Of a DNA stretch of 64,000 nucleotides, positions 56,859 through 64,000 are shown piece after piece; the first letter of the stretch is position 1, and each line of letters starts with the position of its first letter. The notes below the pieces were generated by a model. That model was not told the origin of the DNA, did not search any database, and was given only the letters and a program-made list of their open reading frames with translations. The position numbers were made by a program, and so were the translations under genes. Origin of the DNA: Moraxella sp. ZY210820 (GTDB lineage: Bacteria; Pseudomonadota; Gammaproteobacteria; Pseudomonadales; Moraxellaceae); contig NZ_CP089978.1 of assembly GCF_030674635.1 (NCBI RefSeq), positions 1,364,001-1,428,000 of the forward strand. The letters run 5' to 3'.

Positions 56859-57407
56859 ATGAAAAATTCATTAAAAAATCAATTATTGATTGCTTCACCA
56901 CACATGGAAGACCCATTTTTTCAACAAAGCATTATTTATATGGCTCGTCATACACCAAATGGTGCTTATGGCTTAATGGTTAATCGTCTTGCACCGATTG
57001 ATATTCGAGAGTTATTTGAAGATTTACGTATTCATCATGATGAATTAATGCCTCATGATGTATTAATTGGAGGACCTGTACGCCCAGAAGCAGGATTTAT
57101 TTTACACACAGGACAACCACATTGGCAATCATCTGAAGCAATTGGCGAAAATATTTGTTTAACGACTAGCCGTGATATTTTAGAAGCAATTGCCAATAAT
57201 CAGCTCAAACATTATTATATGACATTAGGTTATTGTAGTTGGAAAAAAAATCAATTAGAACAAGAACTTGCCCAAGGTGATTGGCAAGTTTGTCCTGTTG
57301 ATATGGATTTATTGTTCAATTTACCTTATGAACAACGTTGGCAAGCAGCCTATGACAAAATCAATATTGATCCAATTTGGTTAGTTGAGGAAATTGGCAA
57401 TGCTTGA
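56859..57407 (+). CDS. yqgE: YqgE/AlgH family protein
   Basis: A 182-residue protein of the UPF0301 family, found beside ruvX in many proteobacteria; its molecular function is unsettled (AlgH was linked to alginate regulation in Pseudomonas). Family landmarks are LLIASPHMEDPFFQQSIIYM, GAYGLMVNRLAPIDIREL, VLIGGPVRPEAGFILH and GYCSWKKNQLEQELAQGDWQ. Its stop overlaps the ruvX start, so the two are coupled. A GGAAAC segment lies upstream of its ATG. Confidence 0.93.
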   Translation: MKNSLKNQLLIASPHMEDPFFQQSIIYMARHTPNGAYGLMVNRLAPIDIRELFEDLRIHHDELMPHDVLIGGPVRPEAGFILHTGQPHWQSSEAIGENICLTTSRDILEAIANNQLKHYYMTLGYCSWKKNQLEQELAQGDWQVCPVDMDLLFNLPYEQRWQAAYDKINIDPIWLVEEIGNA

Positions 57408-57864
57408 GCCAAATCCACATTATCCAGCACCTATACACATTAATTTGATTATGGCATTTGACTTTGGTAGTCAAAAAATGGGCATGGCTGTTGGTAATAC
57501 CATGATTGAAAGCATCAATCCACTTGATACATTTCCTATGCGAGATGGTATTCCTGATTGGGATAAATTATTACACATTATACAACAATGGCAACCTGAT
57601 TTATGTTTAGTCGGTTTACCCTTAAATATGGATGATAGCGAATCAGAATTGTCATTAAGAGCAAGAAAATTTGCACGGCGATTACGCCATCATAGCAATA
57701 TTTATACACTTATGGTTGATGAACGCCTAACAACTCGCCAAGCACGAGAAAAACTTAAAGCCTTTCAACAAAATGGGCAGGCTAAACGGGTTAAAACCGA
57801 TAGTATGGCAGCTTGTATTTTTATTCAACATTGGTATGAAAATGCTGATGGGATAATGCCTTAA
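57400..57864 (+). CDS. ruvX: Putative pre-16S rRNA nuclease / Holliday-junction resolvase-like RuvX (YqgF)
   Basis: A 154-residue RNase H-fold nuclease needed for 16S rRNA 5' processing. The start at 57400 (MLEPNPHYPAP) has GAGG 9 nt upstream and overlaps the yqgE stop by 8 bp. Active-site acids lie in IMAFDFGSQKMGMAVG, LVGLPLNMDDSESEL and LMVDERLTTRQAREKL, with a final Asp in VKTDSMAACIFIQHW. In many genomes pyrB or pyrR follows; here a repeat and the ParA gene follow instead. Confidence 0.93.
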   Translation: MLEPNPHYPAPIHINLIMAFDFGSQKMGMAVGNTMIESINPLDTFPMRDGIPDWDKLLHIIQQWQPDLCLVGLPLNMDDSESELSLRARKFARRLRHHSNIYTLMVDERLTTRQAREKLKAFQQNGQAKRVKTDSMAACIFIQHWYENADGIMP

Positions 57865-57984
57865 CTCCATTCTCAACTTAAAATCATAATATGTTGATAT
57901 TATTTATATAATTTAGTTTTTGTAGGGGCAGAATTTTTTCCGCTCCTACATAAAATCAATAATTTACATTGAGTTGAAAACAAC
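57863..57984 (+). repeat. Direct repeat left of the parA-like gene
   Basis: About 120 bp starting at the ruvX stop, matching 59205-59330 in the same orientation. Shared ends are ACTCYATTCTCAAYTTAAAA and ACATAAAATCAATAAYTTAC. The middle holds a palindrome TGTAGGGGC...GCTCCTACA (57921-57950) related to the MITE-like elements. This palindrome may also end ruvX transcription. Confidence 0.7.
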
Positions 57985-57990
57985 ATATCT

Positions 57991-59025
57991 TTATAAATCT
58001 TTTATCACATTTTCGATATTATCAAGCAATGTTTTTATTTGCTCTTGATTTGCCTGAGTTTCTTTGCCATAAATGGAGTATTTTCTCGATTTAACTTCAT
58101 GAAGAGGACAACCTTCATGATTGATAATTGCAGCTAATGTATTACCATCTTTGACGTGTTTAATCACTTCATCTGAAAAATCGGTAAAAATTGGTGAATG
58201 TTTACTTTTTAATTCTTTAACCAATCTTGCAATTTCTTCGGAATGTGCAGTATAAGCTGTTGTCGCTTCTCTGTCTAAAGTTCTCGAACGATTTTGTATA
58301 AAAAGATGCAATTTTGGTAATTCAAATTGATATGTTGTTGCTTCTTGATGAAAACCTAAAAAATCATCGGTTAAATCCGTTTTTCCCAAGTTTATACCAT
58401 AAATCAATTTCACCAAATTTCGCATACCCCGAATAGATGCAGCATCAGCCGTACAAGGAATAATTAAGCGATTAGCAGCTAATAATGCTAATTCTGTATA
58501 GTTAGCTAAACTCGGATTACAATCAATAAAAAATGTTGCTGGCTTATTGATTTCTTCTGGGTTAAGTTCAAAAGATTCAATTAAATCAATGAGTAAAGAA
58601 CGGCTAGCTTTCCAAGCCCCTTTAATCGGTGAACTCGCGATATGACTAATAATTCGTGAACATAAATCTAAGTCTATATCCCCAGATAACAGATATAAAT
58701 TCTTAGGCATTTTATCATTCACGGAATATGCTTTCACAAAATAATTCGTTTCTGTTCCAAGTTTATTTAAAGGAGAACGTCTAAATCTCTCTTTAATATA
58801 TCCAGCAATCGTTTTATTACTATCCACAAACTTATTCAGATTATTTTCACCAGTCCCATTTCCCCCCAAAATAATTTCTGAAACATTGGCTTGAGGACAA
58901 GCATCAATCACCACAACATTTTCGTTTGGATGAGTAGATGCATACTCAATCGCAAGATTATAAGTTAAAAAGGTTTTACCTACACCACCTTTGTTGTTCC
59001 ACACAGCATATTTTTTGTTACTCAT
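57991..59025 (-). CDS. Orphan ParA/Soj-type P-loop ATPase
   Basis: A 344-residue deviant Walker ATPase. The start at 59025 (MSNKKYAVWN) is chosen because GGAG lies 9 nt upstream and the predicted -10 box overlaps an earlier in-frame ATG at 59055. Deviant Walker A is NNKGGVGKTFLTYNLAIEYA with the signature Lys, Walker A' is VVVIDACPQANVSE, and Walker B is FFIDCNPSL. PCTADAASIRGMRNLVKLI is a ParA-typical later segment. No ParB, parS or replication gene is near, so it is not a plasmid partition pair. It lies between two direct repeats downstream of ruvX. Its function is unknown. Confidence 0.85.
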   Translation of the reverse strand: MSNKKYAVWNNKGGVGKTFLTYNLAIEYASTHPNENVVVIDACPQANVSEIILGGNGTGENNLNKFVDSNKTIAGYIKERFRRSPLNKLGTETNYFVKAYSVNDKMPKNLYLLSGDIDLDLCSRIISHIASSPIKGAWKASRSLLIDLIESFELNPEEINKPATFFIDCNPSLANYTELALLAANRLIIPCTADAASIRGMRNLVKLIYGINLGKTDLTDDFLGFHQEATTYQFELPKLHLFIQNRSRTLDREATTAYTAHSEEIARLVKELKSKHSPIFTDFSDEVIKHVKDGNTLAAIINHEGCPLHEVKSRKYSIYGKETQANQEQIKTLLDNIENVIKDL

Positions 59026-59053
59026 ATCAATCATCTCCAACTCTATCACGCTC

Positions 59054-59062
59054 ATTATAGCA
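59054..59062 (-). promoter_or_regulatory. Extended -10 promoter of the parA-like gene
   Basis: On the minus strand TGC-TATAAT forms an extended -10 box (the TATAAT is 59059-59054). The -35 is weak. Transcription would begin just downstream, so the ATG at 59055 would be outside the message. This supports the 59025 start. Confidence 0.6.
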
Positions 59063-59204
59063 CATACAAATATACAACTCTATATCTGCCAATTTATCAG
59101 ATGATGAATACCAAATTATTTATCATGGCATTGAGAATATTCAACTTTAGTCATCAAATCAACATAATATGCAGGTTGCTGTTGAGTGTGAACAAAATCA
59201 ACAA

Positions 59205-59330
59205 TAACTCTATTCTCAATTTAAAATCATAATATATAATATATTGATATAATTTAAAATATTGAATTTTGTACGAAAAAATAATCATTCAACACACATA
59301 AAATCAATAACTTACTATGAGTTAAGAATA
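59205..59330 (+). repeat. Direct repeat right of the parA-like gene
   Basis: A partner of 57863-57984 in the same orientation, with both ends conserved and a diverged centre that lacks the TGTAGGGGC palindrome. It lies between the parA promoter region and the 3' end of the beta-propeller gene. Confidence 0.7.
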
Positions 59331-59344
59331 AGGAGATATTCTAT

Positions 59345-60517
59345 TCAAAGTGAAGGAATACGAATTTTACTTACCCATTTTGCTTCAACCAACATTTGTT
59401 CTGAACTATCAGCCTGCTGTTTGATGATATATTGACCATTAGAATAGATGATATTTTCGCCATCAATGGCAAATGCCATCACGCCTTTTTTCAAAATAGA
59501 CATTTCCCCAGATGGTGTATATTTTACCAATTCCCAACTTTTTGGAATTACGCCAATAAATTTATCACCATCTTGCTGAGACTTTTGTCGATTTTGATGA
59601 ACTTTTAGCAAATTACCTTCAATAAATCTTTCCTCTTCCGATTGTTGTTTGACTTTGGCTGGATTTGCTCCAGATGTTTTTAAAGTTTCACCACTATAAC
59701 GTTGAGTAAAAAAGTCTAACCAACCAAACATTGCTTTTAATAATTTAACAGGTGCAAAAATAATATCTTTGAATGTCGTCATTGGCGAAGATGCTAAATT
59801 TCTCCCTTGATATGGACGGCGAATCACATATAAATTCCCATTTTGGTCGATATAAGGTTTAAAAAAGTCATATTTATCATCAGTTAAGATGGTTTCCAAA
59901 TCACCCGTACTCAAATTCAAACGATTAATCACACGTGGACTTTCTACAATATCATCATGTGTATAAGCCAAACCACAACTATCATAATATAAAATATCAG
60001 CGTGTTTAGGGTCAAAACATGGATTACTATCTCGGCATTCGCCCTCCGTAATGGTTTGTATACGATTGCCATCTATTGGTAAAATGCTTAAATAACGTTC
60101 TAAATGCCCTTGCCCATCTACTGATAATGCCAAACGATGACGATGTTTATCATACGCCATATCATAAACTTGATATTCTGTATTGCGTAAGACTAAACCT
60201 TCTGCTTGGCTTAAATCATCAATCGCCTTGTTTTGAATAGCATTACCTCCTTGTAAATTGGCACTATAAATTACTTTTTGTCCATCAAGCACCACCATAT
60301 CTGTTGGAAAAATACCCTCTAAATTAACCTCATAGTCTTGGGTCAATCCCATAAATGATGCACCTGTACCACGAGATTTCCATTCTTTACGTTGATGGAT
60401 TTCTTTTAAATTTTTCTTATATTGTTCAATGGCTTGGCACGGAATTTCCTGTGTCGATGTGCCATTAAACGTATACAATTTTTGCTCTGAAATATAGTAG
60501 ATCATAATTATCATCAA
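59345..60517 (-). CDS. Predicted beta-propeller (TolB/WD40-like) protein, unknown
   Basis: This 390-residue protein has no signal peptide. It has repeated blade-like units: QVYDMAYDKHRHRLALSVDG, GECRDSNPCFDPKHADILYY, INRLNLSTGDLETILTDDKY and FFKPYIDQNGNLYVIRRPYQ. These resemble TolB-like propeller repeats with DxxxxxLYV patterns. A hydrophobic/amphipathic stretch at about 248-275 (DIIFAPVKLLKAMFGWLDFF) interrupts the repeats and may touch a membrane. No enzyme motif is visible. The first residues (MMIIMIYYISEQKLYTF) leave the exact start open. It is upstream of and on the same strand as the parA-like gene. Confidence 0.6.
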   Translation of the reverse strand: MMIIMIYYISEQKLYTFNGTSTQEIPCQAIEQYKKNLKEIHQRKEWKSRGTGASFMGLTQDYEVNLEGIFPTDMVVLDGQKVIYSANLQGGNAIQNKAIDDLSQAEGLVLRNTEYQVYDMAYDKHRHRLALSVDGQGHLERYLSILPIDGNRIQTITEGECRDSNPCFDPKHADILYYDSCGLAYTHDDIVESPRVINRLNLSTGDLETILTDDKYDFFKPYIDQNGNLYVIRRPYQGRNLASSPMTTFKDIIFAPVKLLKAMFGWLDFFTQRYSGETLKTSGANPAKVKQQSEEERFIEGNLLKVHQNRQKSQQDGDKFIGVIPKSWELVKYTPSGEMSILKKGVMAFAIDGENIIYSNGQYIIKQQADSSEQMLVEAKWVSKIRIPSL

Positions 60518-60773
60518 TCATAAAAAAATAATGGTTATTCTAACAAATTTTTTGAATAAGATGTCAATTTTTCGACTTTTAACAAACTAATTATATGAAA
60601 TATGATAAGATATTGATTTTTAATGAATTATTAATTTTAGTGTTTAAGAATAATTTAATAAAATCAATAAGTTAAATCACTCATATTATTACTCTGCAAC
60701 ATTTCATTATTTTGTAAAATCTTTTTTATCATTTCTTAGATAAAGGAAAAATTTTTTCACTCTCCCCAAAATA

Positions 60774-61376
60774 TCAAGGTTGTTTTAAATAAGGCCATGC
60801 CGCTTTAAGATAAATAAACATTGACCATAAGGTTAAAATCACCGCAATATAGAGCAAAATATAAGCAATCATCATCACAGGTTGCCATTGTAATAAAAAC
60901 ACGCTAATCGCAATCATTTGAAAAGCAGTTTTATATTTACCAATGGTTGAAACTGCAACGCTGGCTCTCGCCCCCAATTCTGCCATCCATTCTCGTAATG
61001 CTGATACAGTAATCTCACGAGAAATAATTACAATCGCTGCAAATGCCATAGAGACATTAGGATGTTGTTGTACCAAAATTACCAATGCCGTAGCGACCAT
61101 CAATTTATCTGCCACAGGGTCTAAAAAACGACCAAATGCTGAAGTCTGATTAAGCGTACGAGCCAAATAACCATCGAACCAGTCCGTAACTGCAGCTAAT
61201 ACAAAGATAAATGCCAAAATTACATTGCGTAACAATAAACCTGTATCTTCCAACGTTTCTGCAGAATATGTCCAATCATTAGGCGAAATATACGCCACAA
61301 GCACAAAGACTGGAATCAGTGCAATGCGTGCCAACGTCAAAATATTGGGAATGTTGAGAATACGACCTGTCGTCAT
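60774..61376 (-). CDS. pgsA: CDP-diacylglycerol-glycerol-3-phosphate 3-phosphatidyltransferase
   Basis: The enzyme makes phosphatidylglycerophosphate, the first committed step to phosphatidylglycerol and cardiolipin, in the inner membrane. The CDP-alcohol phosphatidyltransferase signature D-G-x2-A-R-x8-G-x3-D-x3-D is complete in DWFDGYLARTLNQTSAFG followed by RFLDPVADK. SREITVSALREWMAELG is a PgsA hallmark. The ATG at 61376 (MTTGRILNIPN) gives 200 residues; an upstream TTG at 61400 is less likely. uvrC usually lies directly upstream in gammaproteobacteria, but here an unknown gene intervenes. Confidence 0.95.
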   Translation of the reverse strand: MTTGRILNIPNILTLARIALIPVFVLVAYISPNDWTYSAETLEDTGLLLRNVILAFIFVLAAVTDWFDGYLARTLNQTSAFGRFLDPVADKLMVATALVILVQQHPNVSMAFAAIVIISREITVSALREWMAELGARASVAVSTIGKYKTAFQMIAISVFLLQWQPVMMIAYILLYIAVILTLWSMFIYLKAAWPYLKQP

Positions 61377-61591
61377 GCTAAACGGAACTATGTTAATCAA
61401 ATTGTGCGAATTATATCATACTTTTGTATTAGACGTATATTTATAAAAAACTTTTGATGATTGAATGGTGCCAAATATCAGAAATACAATCCTTTTCAAC
61501 CTCATAAAACAGCTAAAAAAGATACTAAAATACTTTTAATGTTAAAAAATGTTAATTAAAAATAAATTAAGTATATTCATATCCGCTAACT
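61377..61591. other. AT-rich gap upstream of pgsA
   Basis: No gene is supported. Together with the inverted repeat at 61592-61736 it makes a non-coding stretch of about 360 bp between the unknown 135-aa gene and pgsA. A promoter for pgsA must lie here if the inverted repeat blocks read-through from uvrC, but I cannot place it with confidence. Confidence 0.4.
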
Positions 61592-61736
61592 ATCATTTTT
61601 TGGGTAGTGGTTGGAAAAGTATGCTATTCATATTTAATCTCATAAAAATTTATGTAACATATTGATTTACAAAGTTATTATTTTTCATGAATAGTATAGT
61701 CAGCATACTTTCTAGACCACAACCATTTTTTGAACT
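61592..61736. repeat. Large imperfect inverted repeat downstream of the 135-aa gene
   Basis: The left arm 61592-61631 and right arm 61687-61736 are complementary, apart from a 9-nt insertion in the right arm. Shared blocks are GTGGT, AAAGTATGCT and ATTCAT. The centre is about 55 bp of AT-rich DNA. The right arm reaches the stop codon of the 135-aa gene. It could be a decayed mobile-element end pair or a transcript-ending hairpin. Confidence 0.6.
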
Positions 61737-62142
61737 ACTTAAACTCTTCAGTCACATCAAACCAATTTTCTAGTGAATATGCTTCATCATTAAAAAATTT
61801 CTCAAAGTAAGATTTAATTACTTCAGCATCAGGAATAAAAGCTCGATAATGCTTAAAATCACCATTTTCATCATATTTTCGAGTTTCTATCACATAAAGA
61901 TTTTCTCCATTTTGTGCTCGTTCCAGCCACGATGAATTAGGGTGATTTTGTAAAAATTCAAGCTCTTCACGACCTGAAATATCTGTTTCAGAATGAATTT
62001 GAATATAATCAAAATTTTTCTTTTTATTCGTTTGCAAAGTCAGCCAAATATGCTCTTCTTCAAATAGAAAATCAATAATATCATCTATTGCAATTAAATC
62101 TGCAAATTGGTCTCTAATAACGTTGGTATTGATTACTTTCAT
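61735..62142 (-). CDS. Acidic cytosolic protein (135 aa), unknown
   Basis: A soluble protein with no signal peptide or helix anchor, rich in Glu, Asp and aromatic residues (IDFLFEEEHIWLTLQ, NPSSWLERAQ-like region, YFEKFFNDEAYSLENWF). Size and acidity are like many small immunity or antitoxin-type proteins, but no partner toxin is adjacent and no family is recognised. It sits between uvrC and pgsA, which normally adjoin, with inverted repeats on both sides. This suggests it was inserted. All three genes read in the same direction. Confidence 0.6.
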   Translation of the reverse strand: MKVINTNVIRDQFADLIAIDDIIDFLFEEEHIWLTLQTNKKKNFDYIQIHSETDISGREELEFLQNHPNSSWLERAQNGENLYVIETRKYDENGDFKHYRAFIPDAEVIKSYFEKFFNDEAYSLENWFDVTEEFK

Positions 62143-62186
62143 ATTTAGCTACTCTAAAGTCAATACTATCATTTTAAAGAATAAAC

Positions 62187-62242
62187 ACACTTTTTCCTAC
62201 GAAAAAATGTTAAATATCACATTTTTTCCAACGAAAAAGTGT
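62187..62242. promoter_or_regulatory. Twin palindromes between uvrC and the 135-aa gene
   Basis: Two 24-nt arms (62187-62210 and 62219-62242) are inverted copies of each other (19 of 24 positions) around an 8-nt spacer. Each arm contains its own TTTTTC-N4-GAAAAA-type palindrome. They lie 1 nt after the uvrC stop and 45 nt before the next start. An operator pair for the 135-aa gene or a terminator hairpin for uvrC are both possible. Confidence 0.55.
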
Positions 62243-62243
62243 A

Positions 62244-64000
62244 TCAATCACCATGTAACACTTTATAAATCGTATCTGCAAGCTGTTCGCCAATACCATT
62301 CACCTGCATTAAATCTTGTTTTGATGCAGATAATACACCTTGCAACCCTGCAAAATGAGTTAATAAATCACGGCGACGTTTTTCCCCTAAATTAGGAATG
62401 ACTTCTAAAATCGATTGTCCACGTTTTTGGTCTCGTTTTGCTCGATGTTTGGTAATGGCAAAACGATGAGCTTCATCTCGAATCTGTTGAATTAAGTGCA
62501 ATGCCTTATGATCTTCTGCTAGTTGCACACGTTCACCATTGGTAAAATGCAGGCTTTCTAAACCTGCTTTTCGCCCTTCACCTTTCGACACACCAACCAT
62601 AAAGGCATTTAAGCCCAATTCCGCCATCACTTGTTCAGCAATATGTAGTTGCCCTTTTCCGCCATCAATCAACAATAAATCAGGCAATCCGTGCTTTTTA
62701 TAACGCCGAGTTAATGCCTGACGCATAGCAGAATAATCATCACCTGCTTGAATATCCGTAATATTAAACTGACGATAATCACGTTTTCTCGCTCCTGATT
62801 GGTCAAAAACCACACAAGATGCGACTGTTTCTTCGCCCATGGTATGACTAATATCAAAACATTCGATACGGTCAATCGGTCGTTGTACAATCGCAGATAA
62901 TGCTTCAAAACGTTGTTTTAATTCAAGATGATGGCTCAACTGTGATTTTATTGCCTGCTCCACATTCATTTGAGCCAATTGTTGCCAATCGGCACGAAAC
63001 TCTTTGACACGATATTTAAACTCAACTTTTTTATTTGCCTGCTCACCCAATATCTCTGTTAGTTGTTTTTGATTATCCAATGCAAAAGGAATAATAATTT
63101 CACTTGGAATATCATCATTCACTTGAAAATAAAAATGAATAATAAAATCTGTTAAAATCTGCATTAAATCTGGTACACCATCATCATTTAATAAGATTGG
63201 CACATCTGGAAAATAATGTTGTCCGCCTAACATTTGTCCATATCGTACAAATAAAATCTGTACACAAATTACACCAGCTTGATAAGCAATCGCAAAAATA
63301 TCTGCTTCACCTTTCATTTTATATACGGCTTGTTGAGCTTGAATATCTCTTAAAGTCGCCAATCTATCTCGATAAAATACCGCTTGTTCAAAATCTAATT
63401 GCTCGGCAGAATATTCCATTTTTGCAATTAAATCTTGTTGAATGCTTTGCATATTTCCCTGTAAAAAATCTTTAGAATGTTGAATATCTTGTGCATAATC
63501 TTCAGCAGAAATTAAACCCACACACGGTGCAGAACAACGTTTAATTTGATATTGTAAACAAGGTCTTTTACGTTGTTTAAAATAACTATTTTCACATTGA
63601 CGCACATAAAATAATTTTTGTAGTAATAATAAGGTTTCTTTAACTTTTTGTGCCGATGGATAAGGTCCAAAAAATTTCCCCACTTGATGTTTACCCTTAC
63701 CACGCCCACTGGCAATACGAGGATAAGGTGCATCGGCAGAAATAAAAATATATAAATAAGATTTATCATCACGCAACATAATATTGTAAGGCGGACGATG
63801 ATGTTTAATTAAATTTTGTTCTAATAATAATGCTTCAGTTTCTGAACGAGTTAATAATAATTCAATATCTGCAATACGACTGACTAAAGCCTGTGTTTTA
63901 GGATGTTCAATGGTTTTAACAAAATAACTAGATACACGATTTTTTAAATTTTTCGCCTTACCGACATAGAGTAAATCACCATTTTCCGCAAGCATTTTAT
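62244..64000 (-). CDS. uvrC: UvrABC excinuclease subunit C (N-terminus cut by window edge)
   Basis: UvrC makes both incisions in nucleotide excision repair. About 585 C-terminal residues are present, and the frame continues past the window edge; the ATG at 63995 is internal. The GIY-YIG domain remainder has [18 protein letters not shown] and [18 protein letters not shown]. Then come the Cys-rich segment [17 protein letters not shown], the UVR motif [11 protein letters not shown] to [14 protein letters not shown], and the RNase H-like nuclease ([30 protein letters not shown]). The terminal HhH pair is [16 protein letters not shown]. pgsA lies further on, separated by an unknown gene. Confidence 0.95.
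   Translation of the reverse strand, partial: KMLAENGDLLYVGKAKNLKNRVSSYFVKTIEHPKTQALVSRIADIELLLTRSETEALLLEQNLIKHHRPPYNIMLRDDKSYLYIFISADAPYPRIASGRGKGKHQVGKFFGPYPSAQKVKETLLLLQKLFYVRQCENSYFKQRKRPCLQYQIKRCSAPCVGLISAEDYAQDIQHSKDFLQGNMQSIQQDLIAKMEYSAEQLDFEQAVFYRDRLATLRDIQAQQAVYKMKGEADIFAIAYQAGVICVQILFVRYGQMLGGQHYFPDVPILLNDDGVPDLMQILTDFIIHFYFQVNDDIPSEIIIPFALDNQKQLTEILGEQANKKVEFKYRVKEFRADWQQLAQMNVEQAIKSQLSHHLELKQRFEALSAIVQRPIDRIECFDISHTMGEETVASCVVFDQSGARKRDYRQFNITDIQAGDDYSAMRQALTRRYKKHGLPDLLLIDGGKGQLHIAEQVMAELGLNAFMVGVSKGEGRKAGLESLHFTNGERVQLAEDHKALHLIQQIRDEAHRFAITKHRAKRDQKRGQSILEVIPNLGEKRRRDLLTHFAGLQGVLSASKQDLMQVNGIGEQLADTIYKVLHGD

Noticed and set aside
57991..59025. The possibility that the ParA gene marks an integrated plasmid.
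   Set aside because: No ParB, replication initiator, toxin-antitoxin pair or conjugation gene is in the neighbourhood, and housekeeping genes adjoin on both sides.

Overview
The window is chromosomal DNA of a visibly AT-rich gammaproteobacterium, most likely of the family Moraxellaceae (Acinetobacter or a close low-GC relative). This rests on the style of the proteins, on lipooligosaccharide outer-core genes like those of Acinetobacter (ELM1-like protein, polysaccharide deacetylase, GT25 enzymes), and on housekeeping pairings such as divergent bamE/fur and rluD/bamD. I see no plasmid, phage or integron backbone, no CRISPR array, no rRNA operon and no transposase gene. The window begins inside aspS and ends inside uvrC.

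Layout. 1-7.3 kb: aspS (5' part), map, the rpsB-tsf translation operon with a folded S2-type leader, an M48 lipoprotein protease, fur divergent from bamE, rnfH and a shortened NSS-type transporter. 7.6-14.8 kb: alaS, three small unknown genes (two behind a duplicated leader with Fur-box-like sites), malate synthase G and greA. 15-25.6 kb: a two-domain M16 protease, a MATE exporter, birA, truC, two exported proteins of unknown function, katG and ubiA. 25.9-34.3 kb: a surface-glycan (LOS core-like) cluster of seven glycosyltransferase-type genes, a GINT1/GH43-like protein and a polysaccharide deacetylase, interrupted by an orphan VapD-family gene. The first four genes lie between two direct repeats of about 140 bp. 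34.3-45 kb: a SutA-like acidic protein, two overlapping ubiquinone-pathway hydroxylases, pncA, a PepSY lipoprotein, tRNA-Ser(UGA), ppiD, a Fur-box-associated TonB-dependent receptor, a Nudix-ThiE-like fusion and an alpha/beta hydrolase. 45-53.8 kb: tusE, an ABC1/UbiB-type kinase, an aromatic amino-acid permease, an L,D-transpeptidase, a CheA-like kinase with a CheY-like regulator, pgeF and rluD. 53.9-64 kb: bamD, recN, yqgE-ruvX, an orphan ParA-type ATPase between direct repeats, a predicted beta-propeller protein, pgsA, an unknown acidic protein and uvrC.

How the parts fit. Most of the window is ordinary housekeeping: translation (rpsB, tsf, aspS, alaS, map, tRNA-Ser), envelope assembly (bamD, bamE, ppiD, LOS enzymes, L,D-transpeptidase), quinone synthesis (ubiA, two UbiH-type enzymes, an ABC1 kinase), and iron and oxidative-stress functions (fur, TonB receptor, katG). 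The accessory signal lies between these genes. It includes a MITE-like element with 28-bp terminal inverted repeats in three good copies, and two further repeat families that bracket gene cassettes (the glycosyltransferases and parA). It also includes an unknown gene, framed by palindromes, sitting between uvrC and pgsA. No complete new system can be demonstrated from sequence alone. The best candidates for a second look are the repeat-bracketed ParA locus, the uvrC/pgsA insertion, the orphan VapD gene and the duplicated Fur-box leader.
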